NCBI RefSeq assembly: GCF_000422485.1
Contig: NZ_AULW01000016.1
Location: forward strand, 186,001 to 250,000
From: Paenibacillus pasadenensis DSM 19293
Lineage (GTDB): Bacteria > Bacillota > Bacilli > Paenibacillales > Paenibacillaceae
Length of the DNA stretch: 64,000 bases
Direction of reading: 5' to 3'
The notes beneath the pieces were generated by a model. The model was not told the origin of the DNA and searched no databases. It saw nothing but the letters and a program-made list of their open reading frames with translations. Positions 8,476 through 17,475 of the stretch are shown here, piece by piece (the stretch's first letter is position 1; every line of letters begins with the position of its first letter). The translations under genes were made by a program, and so were the position numbers.

Positions 8476-10511
8476 CGGAGCGATTAACAATAGAGGCTCT
8501 GAAAAAGATAGTGCAAGCTGATGGGGCAGGTGGGCGCAGTTCTGGAGACACGATCAAACTTCTTATCAAAGAAGCTTCATTTGATTGTCTGGAGTGGCTC
8601 GTATCAGCTCCGACTGAGCTTGAGAAACGGCAGATTTTCGATGGTGGCGAAATGTCGATAGAAATAAAAAAGTGGAAGAAGGCACCATGGGAGGAGGCGC
8701 TGTTTCATCACCTCATTCCGCATATTGTGTTTTATGAGTCGGTGTCCAATTCTAAGTCTGAGCATACGTTAGCCAATTTTCATCGCTCACTCACTCGGGT
8801 CCACAGCCGATATCCGGACGATTGGAACCTGTTTATTGATCGACTGAAGACATGGCAGGCATGGTTATGGGGGGCACAGCAAGCTGAGGCTGAATTCCCA
8901 TATGCTGAGATCAAGACTGGGATAGAGACATACATTGCAAATAAAATTTCCCAATCGGAGAATAAAAAGGTTCAACAAGCACGGAAAAATCTGGATAAAT
9001 TCCTGTTGGGATTTGAAGAGTGGAGGAGCAACCGCCGATATGGTCCCAGTGAAAGAGTTGAACCAGAGCGGCCAAGCAAGTTAATCGAGCTCGAAGTGTT
9101 GAGACAACCAGATTGGTCGCTGCCGGATGGTGAGGACGACTTAGCAAAGTGGTTGAAGTCCCAGGCGGATTTGGTGGTGAAAAGCTTAAAATATCATTAC
9201 CATGTACAATCAAGTCTAGTTGGCATTGACTATTCTAAGCTTGCGAAGCTAACGTTTGCTATACCGTTCCTGACTGTATATGACAATTCTATTGAGAAGG
9301 TATTGGAGGCGATTGAGCTTTATATTCGGTGGAGGAATCCGCAAGACGATGCACTCGATACTAAATCGCCCCGAAGTGAAAGAGCGCTCGGAGTAAGCAT
9401 GAAAGTGTTGAGCATGTTAGGATTGATGGCGCATTACGATCGTTTCGTGGAGATACTGGAGAAGCGGCTTACACTGCAGGAGATCGACGATGTAGAGGGC
9501 TTCGTCAGGTATTTTCATACAGATACAGGATTGCTGGAATATTTGGCATCCGATGCGATCTTGGGCGAGATGTTTGCCGCAGCATTCACTAGTTTGCTTG
9601 TGAAGGATGAATTTCCATGGGAGGACGCTTTTACCTCGCATCGTAAAACGGCCTATCGGCTTGTTCAAAAGGCGATTTCCGGCGACCGGCAAGTGGAGCT
9701 TATCCTCAATAGATTAGCGGGGCGAATAGGGGAGACGGTAGGGAAATCCCCTTCCTTTATTCGAAGCGGCTTGATAGAGCAGGGAGAACTGGAATGGCTG
9801 TTTGTCATCGAACCTCGCAACCTGAGAGGGATGCTGGGCCCTATAGAATTCGTAAATAACAATGAGGAACTGCTGCAGCGAATATTGACAAGTTTTTTGG
9901 AGGTTCACTGGTACAAGAGGGACCGAAGCAGCTTGAACGTAATATATTGCCGGTACTGGCAATATGCATTCGAGTACGTACCCGCCTTTCGAGAAGATAT
10001 ACGGTGGCTCGCTTTGTACGGATGCCACGGGGGAGACGCAGCTTACATCAAGGACTGGGTGTTCGAGCCGCAGGTTCAGAACGATATGCTCCACCACCTG
10101 AAACAATCTTGGGACAAGCTTCCTTTACAGGGCTTAGAGGCTATTGGAGCTCATTACTTGTCTGACGCCGGGCTGGAGGAGTTGTTGATGGATCTTTACG
10201 CTTGTAGGGGAGATCAGATATGGCCTGTTCAGGAAGTGTTGAGAGCATTCGGTTGCAGCATAATCGGAACCGATCACGATGGGAGAGCCCTGTCTTCGGA
10301 GCAGCTGCAAAGTATGGTTCGTCAGCACCCAGAACGTTTTGAGCTGGAGACTGCTTTAAGTGAAATGTCCGGTATTACTTTTCGTTACGAGCTCGTGGAA
10401 CCAGGCTTGCTGATGAAGAACAGTCGTGTCTTGGTTCGCTCTGTCGTACGCGGGGAGATTGAAAACGAAGAAAAGCTGGACGATATATTTAACGGCTTAT
10501 TCAATCTATAA
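8472..10511 (+). CDS. Unknown alpha-helical protein coupled to the Mokosh pair
   Basis: I do not recognise this 679-residue protein. It looks almost entirely alpha-helical, is charged and Trp-rich, and has no nucleotide-binding motif, signal peptide or membrane segment. Its last 70 or so residues (from SMVRQHPERFELE to the end) resemble the C-terminal half of the next protein, so both share a small alpha/beta module. GTG 8472 overlaps the PLD gene stop (GTGA), so it is part of the same translationally coupled operon and likely belongs to the defence machinery. It could be a scaffold or target-recognition subunit (inference). Confidence 0.7.
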   Translation: MTERLTIEALKKIVQADGAGGRSSGDTIKLLIKEASFDCLEWLVSAPTELEKRQIFDGGEMSIEIKKWKKAPWEEALFHHLIPHIVFYESVSNSKSEHTLANFHRSLTRVHSRYPDDWNLFIDRLKTWQAWLWGAQQAEAEFPYAEIKTGIETYIANKISQSENKKVQQARKNLDKFLLGFEEWRSNRRYGPSERVEPERPSKLIELEVLRQPDWSLPDGEDDLAKWLKSQADLVVKSLKYHYHVQSSLVGIDYSKLAKLTFAIPFLTVYDNSIEKVLEAIELYIRWRNPQDDALDTKSPRSERALGVSMKVLSMLGLMAHYDRFVEILEKRLTLQEIDDVEGFVRYFHTDTGLLEYLASDAILGEMFAAAFTSLLVKDEFPWEDAFTSHRKTAYRLVQKAISGDRQVELILNRLAGRIGETVGKSPSFIRSGLIEQGELEWLFVIEPRNLRGMLGPIEFVNNNEELLQRILTSFLEVHWYKRDRSSLNVIYCRYWQYAFEYVPAFREDIRWLALYGCHGGDAAYIKDWVFEPQVQNDMLHHLKQSWDKLPLQGLEAIGAHYLSDAGLEELLMDLYACRGDQIWPVQEVLRAFGCSIIGTDHDGRALSSEQLQSMVRQHPERFELETALSEMSGITFRYELVEPGLLMKNSRVLVRSVVRGEIENEEKLDDIFNGLFNL

Positions 10512-10535
10512 AATTCCGACAGGGGGGACACAAAG

Positions 10536-10970
10536 ATGTTTGCTTCTATCAAAAGATATTTCCAACGAAAAAGGAAGTACGAGCTCGGTTTTACGAATGA
10601 ACAGGTAGCCGCTCTTCAGCGGCTTAGCGGACAATATTTGCTCCGTCTGGAGGACGCCACTAGAATGTTGCCCGAAATCTCGCAGGAACTTGAAGCTTTT
10701 TTCTGTAAGAAAGGAGAGGGCTGGGAATGGTTCCCCGATCGTTGGGATGGGAAGCATCTACGAGAGCAGGTTCATCGGAATCCTCGAATGTTTGAACTAG
10801 AGAATACAATTCCGGACCTTGATGGTCACAACGTTGAATTTCGTCTGTCGGAGCTTGGGATTCGAAGCATGCGGGACGGTTCTGTGCTGTGCAGAGCAAA
10901 GCTTTACGTTTATAAAGAAAGAAGTGATGAAGAGCTTGACGAATTTTTGGCGGAACTTGCAAAAATCTAA
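10536..10970 (+). CDS. Small unknown protein sharing a module with its neighbour
   Basis: This is a 144-residue protein of unknown family. A basic N-terminus (FASIKRYFQRKRKYELGF) is followed by a helix (NEQVAALQRLSGQYLLRLED) and a C-terminal module (from QVHRNPRMFELEN to the end). That module aligns with the C-terminus of the preceding 679-residue protein: NPRMFELE against HPERFELE, then matched hydrophobic strands and an acidic last helix. ATG 10536 is preceded by GACAGGGGGGACA, a good ribosome-binding site. It sits 24 bases after its neighbour and 20 before the Hsp70-like gene, inside the operon. Confidence 0.7.
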   Translation: MFASIKRYFQRKRKYELGFTNEQVAALQRLSGQYLLRLEDATRMLPEISQELEAFFCKKGEGWEWFPDRWDGKHLREQVHRNPRMFELENTIPDLDGHNVEFRLSELGIRSMRDGSVLCRAKLYVYKERSDEELDEFLAELAKI

Positions 10971-10990
10971 GACAGAAGGGGATAAACTGG

Positions 10991-12574
10991 ATGTATTACG
11001 TGGGTATTGATTTCGGAACGACAAACAGCTCGATCGCCGTTATCGATAATGAAACGGGAGAAGTGAGGGTTATCGAGCTTGAAGGGGGATACTCTCCTGG
11101 GCGTCAACTGCTTCGCACAGTGCTATACTTTAATCCAGATGGTTCAGTTGAAGCAGAAGAAACGAGCGCTTACAACGATTCATTGCGAGGAATCATTTCG
11201 TTGAAACGGCACCTCATGAAGGACATCCATTATTCCAGGACCATAAACGAAAAGACGTACTCCTCCGATGAACTGGTTGGTTTGTTTTTGACTGACCTAT
11301 TAAGGCGTGCGCAACTTAATGCCAGCGATATTTCAAGACTCGTTATGAGTGTTCCTACTCATTATAACGAGGATTTAAAAAGCTTGATGGAAAGAGCCTG
11401 CAAGCGACTAGGCATTTCATCAGATGTCATATGGTTCATAGACGAGCCGATCGCCGTTCTCTGGGATTATAAAGACAGGTTCATCAGAGAAGAAACGATG
11501 CTAGTATTTGACTTTGGCGGTGGCACGTTGGACCTTGCTGTTATGAATAAAAGCGAAAATGCGAATGGCGTGGAAACGGCGGCTTCCATTTTGAAACAGT
11601 GGAATAACGGAAGTACCGATAATTATAGTCGTGGCAAGATCTTAGTCAAAAAGGGAATTGTCGTTGGCGGCGATGACATAGACATGATCATTATTAAATT
11701 CATCATCGAAGAGGGTAAGAAGCAGGGGAATCCAGTATGCCAAGCTTTGGATTTAGCCATTTTTGACGATGAGAAACGGATAGAAAATTTAAAGCAGAAC
11801 GAAATATACCCACTGCTGAAAAAGACTGCGGAGCGGATTAAGATTGCACTCTCCGAGGTAGAGGAGTACAGCACTTCAATGCCGCCACTGCTACCAAAGC
11901 ACGATCGGGTAGGCATTCGTAGTATCAAGCTAACGCGCAGAGAGTTTGTAAGCCGCTGCCAACCTCTGTGGGATTACATCGAACAAGGGCTGCTGCAAAT
12001 GAACCAGGAGATGAAGAAAAATGGTGAGTCTGGCTTTGAACGGATCGAGACGGTTCTATTGTCGGGGGGAAGCAGCCTAATTCCGCATGTACATGATATC
12101 CTGGAAAAGTTACTTCCGAATGCCAAGCTCGGCATGGAGAAGCAATACCTGCAGACAGCGATTTGTCGCGGCAATGCAAGATACAGTTATAACGATGGGG
12201 AGATTCTGGTTGACGATTCCGTAAATGCCGCGTACGGGATTTACAATCACCACGATAAAGAAACTGTCACTGTTATTCAGGAGAGTGACACTTATCCGAT
12301 CGAGGTGAAGAAGCGGATCGCTACGATGAGACCGCATCAGGATCAGATCGAAATCATTCCGATGGCCCGCAAGGGAGGCAAATATGAACCGTTGACCAAG
12401 GCGAATGGATCGGTCTATTATAGAATGAAAATTAGGCCGTCGAGTCGTTGCCGCGATCTTTCCCGCATCAGCGTCACGTTCCAGATAGATAAGGCCCAAA
12501 AGCTGAAAATATCGGCCTACGATAATCTTTTTAAAGAAATGATTGGTGTGGAAGAGGTTGATTTGGAAGCCTAA
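10991..12574 (+). CDS. Hsp70/DnaK-like ATPase, C-terminally reduced
   Basis: The 527-residue protein has an actin-like Hsp70 ATPase domain: phosphate-1 motif GIDFGTTNSS at residues 5-14, phosphate-2 motif DFGGGTLDLA at 174-183, and adenosine-site motif LLSGGSSLIPHV near 356. Residues from about 400 form a short beta-rich segment resembling part of a substrate-binding domain. At 527 residues it is shorter than DnaK (about 610-640) and appears to lack the helical lid and the EEVD-like tail. No DnaJ or GrpE gene is adjacent, so this is not the housekeeping operon. As the last gene of the Mokosh-like operon it probably remodels or senses a partner complex (inference). Confidence 0.85.
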   Translation: MYYVGIDFGTTNSSIAVIDNETGEVRVIELEGGYSPGRQLLRTVLYFNPDGSVEAEETSAYNDSLRGIISLKRHLMKDIHYSRTINEKTYSSDELVGLFLTDLLRRAQLNASDISRLVMSVPTHYNEDLKSLMERACKRLGISSDVIWFIDEPIAVLWDYKDRFIREETMLVFDFGGGTLDLAVMNKSENANGVETAASILKQWNNGSTDNYSRGKILVKKGIVVGGDDIDMIIIKFIIEEGKKQGNPVCQALDLAIFDDEKRIENLKQNEIYPLLKKTAERIKIALSEVEEYSTSMPPLLPKHDRVGIRSIKLTRREFVSRCQPLWDYIEQGLLQMNQEMKKNGESGFERIETVLLSGGSSLIPHVHDILEKLLPNAKLGMEKQYLQTAICRGNARYSYNDGEILVDDSVNAAYGIYNHHDKETVTVIQESDTYPIEVKKRIATMRPHQDQIEIIPMARKGGKYEPLTKANGSVYYRMKIRPSSRCRDLSRISVTFQIDKAQKLKISAYDNLFKEMIGVEEVDLEA

Positions 12575-12806
12575 CTCAGTTACTACATCTAAGTGTAAAC
12601 TTCCAATGAAAGTGAAACATCAACTATAATATTTCGAACGATATGTGGACTAAGAAAGTTAGGAGCTAAGACGTATCGATAGGCAATTGTTCAAGCTCGT
12701 GTAGGATGAACCTCAGCTCAATACCCTGAATTTATAAGTTTTTTCAGTAATTATATGTCAATACGGTTCATTAGATTTACTGGAATACTGATTATGAAGT
12801 GATATA

Positions 12807-12854
12807 GCGACCATGGACAAATAAATGTCTATGGTCGTTTTTTATTATCAAGTG
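12807..12854. repeat. Left copy of a 48-bp direct repeat containing a terminator hairpin
   Basis: This sequence recurs at 24819-24866 with 43 of 48 identical positions. It includes a hairpin (CGACCATGGACA at 12808-12819 pairing with TGTCTATGGTCG at 12826-12837, one G-T pair), a six-T tract, and a conserved tail TTANCAAGTG beyond the terminator. The copies flank the segment that starts with the serine recombinase. They could be boundary repeats or simply two copies of a mobile terminator. Confidence 0.7.
12808..12843 (+). terminator. Terminator between Hsp70-like and recombinase genes
   Basis: A twelve-pair stem (12808-12819 with 12826-12837), six-base loop and TTTTTT make a good intrinsic terminator. 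The stretch 12575-12807 before it holds nothing recognisable. Confidence 0.75.
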
Positions 12855-12897
12855 TCCAAGCCGTATCAGCATATCCTCCATTAGGAGGCGATGCCGG

Positions 12898-13092
12898 GTG
12901 CATGTGAAACTGATTGCGGGCGACTCTAATGACAAAATACGCATGGCCTGTTATGATTATCTCCTAGAGAAGTTCAGGAGGGAGAAACATGATCGCTATT
13001 TACGCCAGGGTGAGCACAGAAGAACAAGCAAAACATGGATTCAGCCTGAACGATCAGATTCGTCAGTGTCGGATGAAAGCGGAGACGAATAA
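12898..13092 (+). CDS. Possible small protein overlapping the recombinase start
   Basis: GTG 12898 sits nine bases after a perfect AGGAGG (12883-12888) and opens a 64-codon frame. The first 35 or so codons (VKLIAGDSNDKIRMACYDYL and on) look like real protein sequence; the remainder overlaps the recombinase in another frame and is low-complexity. The frame may be a short leader or regulator translationally coupled to the recombinase, or a protein that lost its natural end. Family unknown. Confidence 0.35.
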   Translation: MHVKLIAGDSNDKIRMACYDYLLEKFRREKHDRYLRQGEHRRTSKTWIQPERSDSSVSDESGDE

Positions 13093-14494
13093 AGTTAAAG
13101 AATATGTGGACGATGGGATATCTGGAGAGTTTCTAGATAGACCAGCCTTAACCAAATTACGGGAAGATGTTAGAGAAGGGATCATAAACAAAATCATATG
13201 TCTGGATCCCGACCGTTTATCGCGGAAATTAATGAACCAATTAATCATAACGGATGAGTTCGATAGAAGAGGAATAGAACTGGTATTCGTGAATGGAGAG
13301 TATTCCAAAACCCCGGAAGGAAACCTGTTCTATTCTATGCGTGGGGCGATAGCCGAATTTGAAAAATCCAAGATTAACGAACGAATGAGCCGCGGCAGAC
13401 GAGAAAAAGCGCGACAAGGTAAAGTGTTGAGAGATTTTCAAGTCTACGGATATAGTTATGACAAAGAGTCGGAGCAATTCCTTGTCAATGAAGACGAAGC
13501 TGCAATCGTAAGATTAATTTTTGATTTATTTACACAGCCCAATACATTGGTTCAAGGTTTAAATGGTATCGCACTATATTTAACTAGCAAAGGTGTACCT
13601 ACCAAACGAGGAGCTCCAGTATGGCATCGTCAAGTCGTTAGACAAATCATAATGAATCGAGCCTATATTGGCGAGTTTTATCAGAATCGTTGGAATACCG
13701 AAGGAATGCTTGGCAACAAGCATAGAAAAGATGAGGAAAAGGTTCCAATGAGGGAGAGGCCAAAGAGTGATTGGATCCTGATACCTTGCCCTCCCATTAT
13801 CGAAGAGGCCCAGTTTGAACACGCCCAGAGACTGCTTTCAGAATCACGTCGAAGATGGGCACAGAAGAGTAAGCATCCATATTTATTAAGTGGCTTGCTT
13901 AGATGCGGAGACTGCGGCAATACAATGACCGGACGATTATCAAATAATTGGGGCAAAAAGGTCCCTGAATATACAGATATTAAAAATACAGCCGGTGCAA
14001 AACAAAAAGGCTGTGGTAGAAGAATTAAAGCCCAGATGATCGAAGATCAAGTATGGGAGCAAGTCGCTGGTTGGTTAAATAATCCTGACGAAATTGCCGC
14101 GGCGTTGCAGCAGGAGAAAACAAAAGAGCCTTTTGAAGCTGGAGAAATAGCTAGGCTTGAAAAGGAAATCGAAAAAACTAAAAACGCCCGAAAAAAATTA
14201 ATCAAGTTATTTGCAGCCAGTGAAGACGGTATTGGGGAAGAGGAAATCCGGCAGGAATTGAAGGAGTTAACTCAGAAAGAGGAAGCTCTGAATAACCAAC
14301 TAGCCGAGTTATCGGATATGTTGAATTCTACACAGAACAATGAGTATAACATTAACGTCCTAATGGAAGCCGTTCAGTATTATCTGTCAAAAGGGCAAGA
14401 CGAACTATCGTTTGAAGAGAAGCGGGATTTAATCCGGCAGGTTGTAAGGGAAATACGGGTGTATGAGGATTCGGTTGAGATTTTTACGTTTTAA
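12989..14494 (+). CDS. spoIVCA: Large serine recombinase, SpoIVCA-like
   Basis: The 501-residue large serine recombinase has its catalytic Ser9 in YARVSTEEQ. The resolvase domain reads LDPDRLSRKLMNQLII and EGNLFYSMRGAIAEFEKSKI. The recombinase domain contains VWHRQVVRQIIMNRAYIGEF, and a zinc ribbon (LRCGDCGNTMTG, C306/C309, later KGCGRR) precedes a coiled coil (about 385-450). These blocks match, from memory, B. subtilis SpoIVCA, which excises the skin element to rebuild sigK in the mother cell. A sigK 3' half lies 11.4 kb downstream in this window, so excision of the island is the likely role. The GGAGGGAGAAAC site before ATG 12989 supports the start. It could instead act on the 48-bp repeats flanking 12.8-24.9 kb. 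Confidence 0.85.
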   Translation: MIAIYARVSTEEQAKHGFSLNDQIRQCRMKAETNKVKEYVDDGISGEFLDRPALTKLREDVREGIINKIICLDPDRLSRKLMNQLIITDEFDRRGIELVFVNGEYSKTPEGNLFYSMRGAIAEFEKSKINERMSRGRREKARQGKVLRDFQVYGYSYDKESEQFLVNEDEAAIVRLIFDLFTQPNTLVQGLNGIALYLTSKGVPTKRGAPVWHRQVVRQIIMNRAYIGEFYQNRWNTEGMLGNKHRKDEEKVPMRERPKSDWILIPCPPIIEEAQFEHAQRLLSESRRRWAQKSKHPYLLSGLLRCGDCGNTMTGRLSNNWGKKVPEYTDIKNTAGAKQKGCGRRIKAQMIEDQVWEQVAGWLNNPDEIAAALQQEKTKEPFEAGEIARLEKEIEKTKNARKKLIKLFAASEDGIGEEEIRQELKELTQKEEALNNQLAELSDMLNSTQNNEYNINVLMEAVQYYLSKGQDELSFEEKRDLIRQVVREIRVYEDSVEIFTF

Positions 14495-14652
14495 TACCGG
14501 ATTGATTCAGGAACGAACCAAGTGTGGCCTGGTAGGATGTATGGATTGAAATTTGGAGCAGCGGCTTGGCGTTTATCCCATTCTAAAAAGATGAAACCTG
14601 CTGGTTACTTGCAATGAACTCGGGGATAGTAACTAAAACAAAGCATTGCTAG

Positions 14653-14883
14653 TATCAACTCCCCGAGCATGAATATCTCTATGCCTTTGCAGGGAAGTCC
14701 TGGGGCAAGAAGGAAGCTGTGTCCTTGTTTGATGACCGTTTTCAACAGTACGATCATCAGCACACGAAACATAACTATGCAGGATATGTACTAATGCGCG
14801 GTGAATTATTGGCCGCGCATTCTTTTTATTTATTTCACACTACTAGAATAATTGAGTTTTTTCAGTCCAAAAGGTTAATCTGA
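14653..14883 (+). pseudogene. Possible remnant of a coding region after the recombinase
   Basis: A 76-codon open stretch without a start codon encodes protein-like sequence (HEYLYAFAGKSWGKKEAVSL, then DDRFQQYDHQHTKHNYAGY). It runs through a terminator hairpin. I do not recognise the family. It could be a decayed gene fragment or chance; the rest of 14495-15189 is AT-rich, holds the promoter region of the WYL operon and shows nothing else certain. Confidence 0.25.
14793..14828 (+). terminator. Intrinsic terminator downstream of the recombinase
   Basis: AATGCGCGG (14793-14801) pairs perfectly with CCGCGCATT (14813-14821), followed by CTTTTTATTT. It insulates the WYL operon from the recombinase. 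Confidence 0.75.
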
Positions 14884-15189
14884 ACCGTTAAGAACGACAC
14901 TAATTTTTACGTAACAGTAACACGTTGTAACAGGGCAAGGAACCACCGTTGCTCATCGAACAAACAGCGCCGGGCGACTTCTCAACTAGTACATATTTTG
15001 AACCTTAAAATACTCTCTACAAAATTCTACAGTATTCGACATATCGAAAAGTGTAATATTAGATCATATGTCATGGATAATTGTAACTAGGATGAATCCG
15101 AAATTAGTTAAGTGAAATCTTACTATCCCAATATATGTCCATCCGGTTGTGATATAGTTGAAAAAACTGTTTAAGAAGGGGATATTTGC

Positions 15190-16107
15190 TTGAACCTTGA
15201 TTTTAACGGTAATAAAGGATTTCGTCTATTGAATATGCACGAACTGCTCAATAGAGGCGAACTCATCAAGAAGGCAGAGCTTGCCAAGCGATACGGAGTA
15301 ACAGAAAAAACGATTCAACGTGACATTGACGAATTAAGAGTATATTTGGCAGACACCCGTTTTGCGGAAGGGGAGGTATCCATTATTTATGATAGATTTC
15401 GTTCAGGATACTACCTTGTCCGTATGGAGCGCGAGTGGATTACTAACGAAGAGGTTTTAGCTGTATGTAAAATCCTTCTAGAGAGCCGGGCGTTTTGCAA
15501 GGAAGAGTTGGATGCGCTTGTCGCAAAATTATTAGCGCAGGTAACGTTAAATGACCGCAAGCAGGTCGAGAACATGATCCGTAGTGAACAGTTTTATTAT
15601 GTTCCATTGAGGCATGGCAAGAAGCTTCTCGGGACAATATGGGAACTTTCGCAGTATATAACTCAAAACGAAGTAATCCGGATTACTTATGTCCGCAAAG
15701 ATGGTGTGGAGCGGGAGCATGAATTGAAGCCGGTCGCCATTATGTTTTCAGAATACTATTTCTATCTGGTTGCTTTTATGGCCGATGATCGCCATGATTT
15801 CCCTACGGTGTTTCGTGTGGATAGGATCGAAAGGTTTCAAAGTTCTGGAGCCAAATTTAAAGTGCCATATAAGGACAAGTTCAACGACGGAGAGTTTCGC
15901 AAACGGGTACAGTTCATGTACTCAGGAGAATTGCGAAGGGTGAAGTTTAAGTTTAGCGGTGATTCTATTGATGCTGTGCTGGACAGGCTTCCGACGGCAG
16001 AGATATTATCGGAAAATCAAGGGATTTATGTGATTTCTGTCGAAGTATACGGAAATGGTGTCGATATGTGGATGCGAAGTCAGGGAGAGAAGGTTGAGGT
16101 GCTATAG
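15190..16107 (+). CDS. WYL-domain transcriptional regulator of the dynamin/HerA operon
   Basis: The 305-residue protein has an N-terminal helix-turn-helix of the HTH_11/DeoR type (LAKRYGVTEKTIQRDIDEL, about residues 34-52) and a WYL sensor domain from about 150 to 230 (EVIRITYVRKDGVEREHELK, then YYFYLVAFMADDRHDFPTVF and RVDRIERF). WYL proteins next to defence operons (BrxR, CapW) are known repressors that respond to nucleic acid or damage signals. Here it is the first gene and probably represses its own operon. The start is a TTG at 15190 after AAGAAGGGG. Seven bases separate it from the first dynamin gene. Confidence 0.85.
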   Translation: MNLDFNGNKGFRLLNMHELLNRGELIKKAELAKRYGVTEKTIQRDIDELRVYLADTRFAEGEVSIIYDRFRSGYYLVRMEREWITNEEVLAVCKILLESRAFCKEELDALVAKLLAQVTLNDRKQVENMIRSEQFYYVPLRHGKKLLGTIWELSQYITQNEVIRITYVRKDGVEREHELKPVAIMFSEYYFYLVAFMADDRHDFPTVFRVDRIERFQSSGAKFKVPYKDKFNDGEFRKRVQFMYSGELRRVKFKFSGDSIDAVLDRLPTAEILSENQGIYVISVEVYGNGVDMWMRSQGEKVEVL

Positions 16108-16113
16108 CAACGA

Positions 16114-17475
16114 ATGGAAATTAATCTGCGAAACAATTTTATAACCTCACATAGCTTGATATCGCATCCGCTAAAGAGGGCGAAGAAAAAAACTAGGATT
16201 CAATACTATGTCATACTCGAATATCTTGTGAACCGATGTGCAGGTTTTGCCGAATACTCGAAAGCTCGGTTATCACAATACCATGCAATGCTTATCGGAG
16301 ATGAGAGTGCACTTGTCTTAACTGATGGGAATCGTGAACGCATGATTCGTTCAATGGTCAATGACTGGTTAAGACCATGGATGTGGAAATATCGCTTCTG
16401 GCTTATGTGTGACATTGCGCTTATCGCAGCGGATAAAAACGCAATTGAGAAAGCTCTAAAAATCTTAATGGGATACTTGAACAAACGGCAGTCTGCAGCA
16501 ATAGGTAACCTGGTGTCTGCCTTATTTACTGATGAGACTATCCCGCAAAAGCTATTGTTTGCAGAGGGGTTGATTCACCAGTTTCGGTTAAACCGAAGAT
16601 TTGTTGCTCAACAAGAAATACGAATTTTGATTACAGCCAACATGAGCGCTGGCAAGTCTACGCTTATCAATGCCCTGATCGGCAAGCAGGTTGCCCGAAC
16701 GTCACAAGAAGCTTGCACAGCGAACCTATGTTACTTATTCAACAAGCCGGTTGAAGATGGATCGATTCATTTGCTCGGTCCGCGGCTCAATCTGTATGCA
16801 GCATACGACGATCTGATGAATGCGGGGCGAGCAGGCAGCAGTGAGATCGCCTCTTTTTTCCGTTCTTTCGTACATTCGGATTCGCCAAGTCGAATTTGTC
16901 TGATCGATACTCCCGGTGTAAATTCCGCGATCAATCGGGAGCATGGCGAACGTACTCGTAGTGCGCTGCGTGAAGAGCATTACGACAAGCTCATCTATGT
17001 ACTAAATGCTAACCAGCTCGGGACAGACGAGGAGATACGTTACTTAAAATACGTTTCCGAATATGTACCAAAGGACAAGGTCATTTTCGTGTTAAATAAG
17101 CTTGATAATTTCAAAAGTGCAGACGATTCCATCGCCTCAAGCATTGAGGGTGTCCGAAATGATTTGCTTCATCTTGGATTTGAAGAGCCTGTAATATGCC
17201 CGTTGTCTGCATACTTCGCACTATTGTTGAAAATGAAGATGTATGGCGAGGCCATGACTGAGGATGAGCAGGATGCGTATGACTACTATGTAAAAAAATT
17301 CAGCAGGGCTGAGTATGACCTGTCTGTCTACCTTCCTAAATCCAGCGCTCAAGTGCAGGCTGCAGAAGACAAGCAATCGGCACTAGCAGTGAGTAGCGGG
17401 CTTTACGGTCTGGAAAACATACTATACGGAGGAAAGACCGATGAAAAAAGTATTCGTGAAATACAATCCATATAA
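16114..17475 (+). CDS. Dynamin-like GTPase (first of a pair)
   Basis: The 453-residue dynamin-superfamily GTPase has its G1 P-loop in NMSAGKSTLINALIG (residues 176-190), a G2 threonine in SQEACTANL, G3 DTPG at about 265-268, and G4 NKLD at about 328-331. Residues 1-170 are helical and could form part of a bundle; there is little sequence after the G domain, so it lacks the long stalk seen in its partner. Paired dynamin-like GTPases are the hallmark of the Eleos (LeoA/LeoBC-like) anti-phage system and of bacterial dynamin pairs that remodel membrane. It overlaps the next gene by 35 bases. No strong ribosome-binding site is seen, so it is probably translated by coupling from the WYL gene. Confidence 0.8.
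   Translation: MEINLRNNFITSHSLISHPLKRAKKKTRIQYYVILEYLVNRCAGFAEYSKARLSQYHAMLIGDESALVLTDGNRERMIRSMVNDWLRPWMWKYRFWLMCDIALIAADKNAIEKALKILMGYLNKRQSAAIGNLVSALFTDETIPQKLLFAEGLIHQFRLNRRFVAQQEIRILITANMSAGKSTLINALIGKQVARTSQEACTANLCYLFNKPVEDGSIHLLGPRLNLYAAYDDLMNAGRAGSSEIASFFRSFVHSDSPSRICLIDTPGVNSAINREHGERTRSALREEHYDKLIYVLNANQLGTDEEIRYLKYVSEYVPKDKVIFVLNKLDNFKSADDSIASSIEGVRNDLLHLGFEEPVICPLSAYFALLLKMKMYGEAMTEDEQDAYDYYVKKFSRAEYDLSVYLPKSSAQVQAAEDKQSALAVSSGLYGLENILYGGKTDEKSIREIQSI

Noticed and set aside
10991-12574. Housekeeping dnaK or MreB
   Set aside because: The phosphate motifs are Hsp70-like, but the protein is short, lacks a lid, and has no grpE or dnaJ neighbour.
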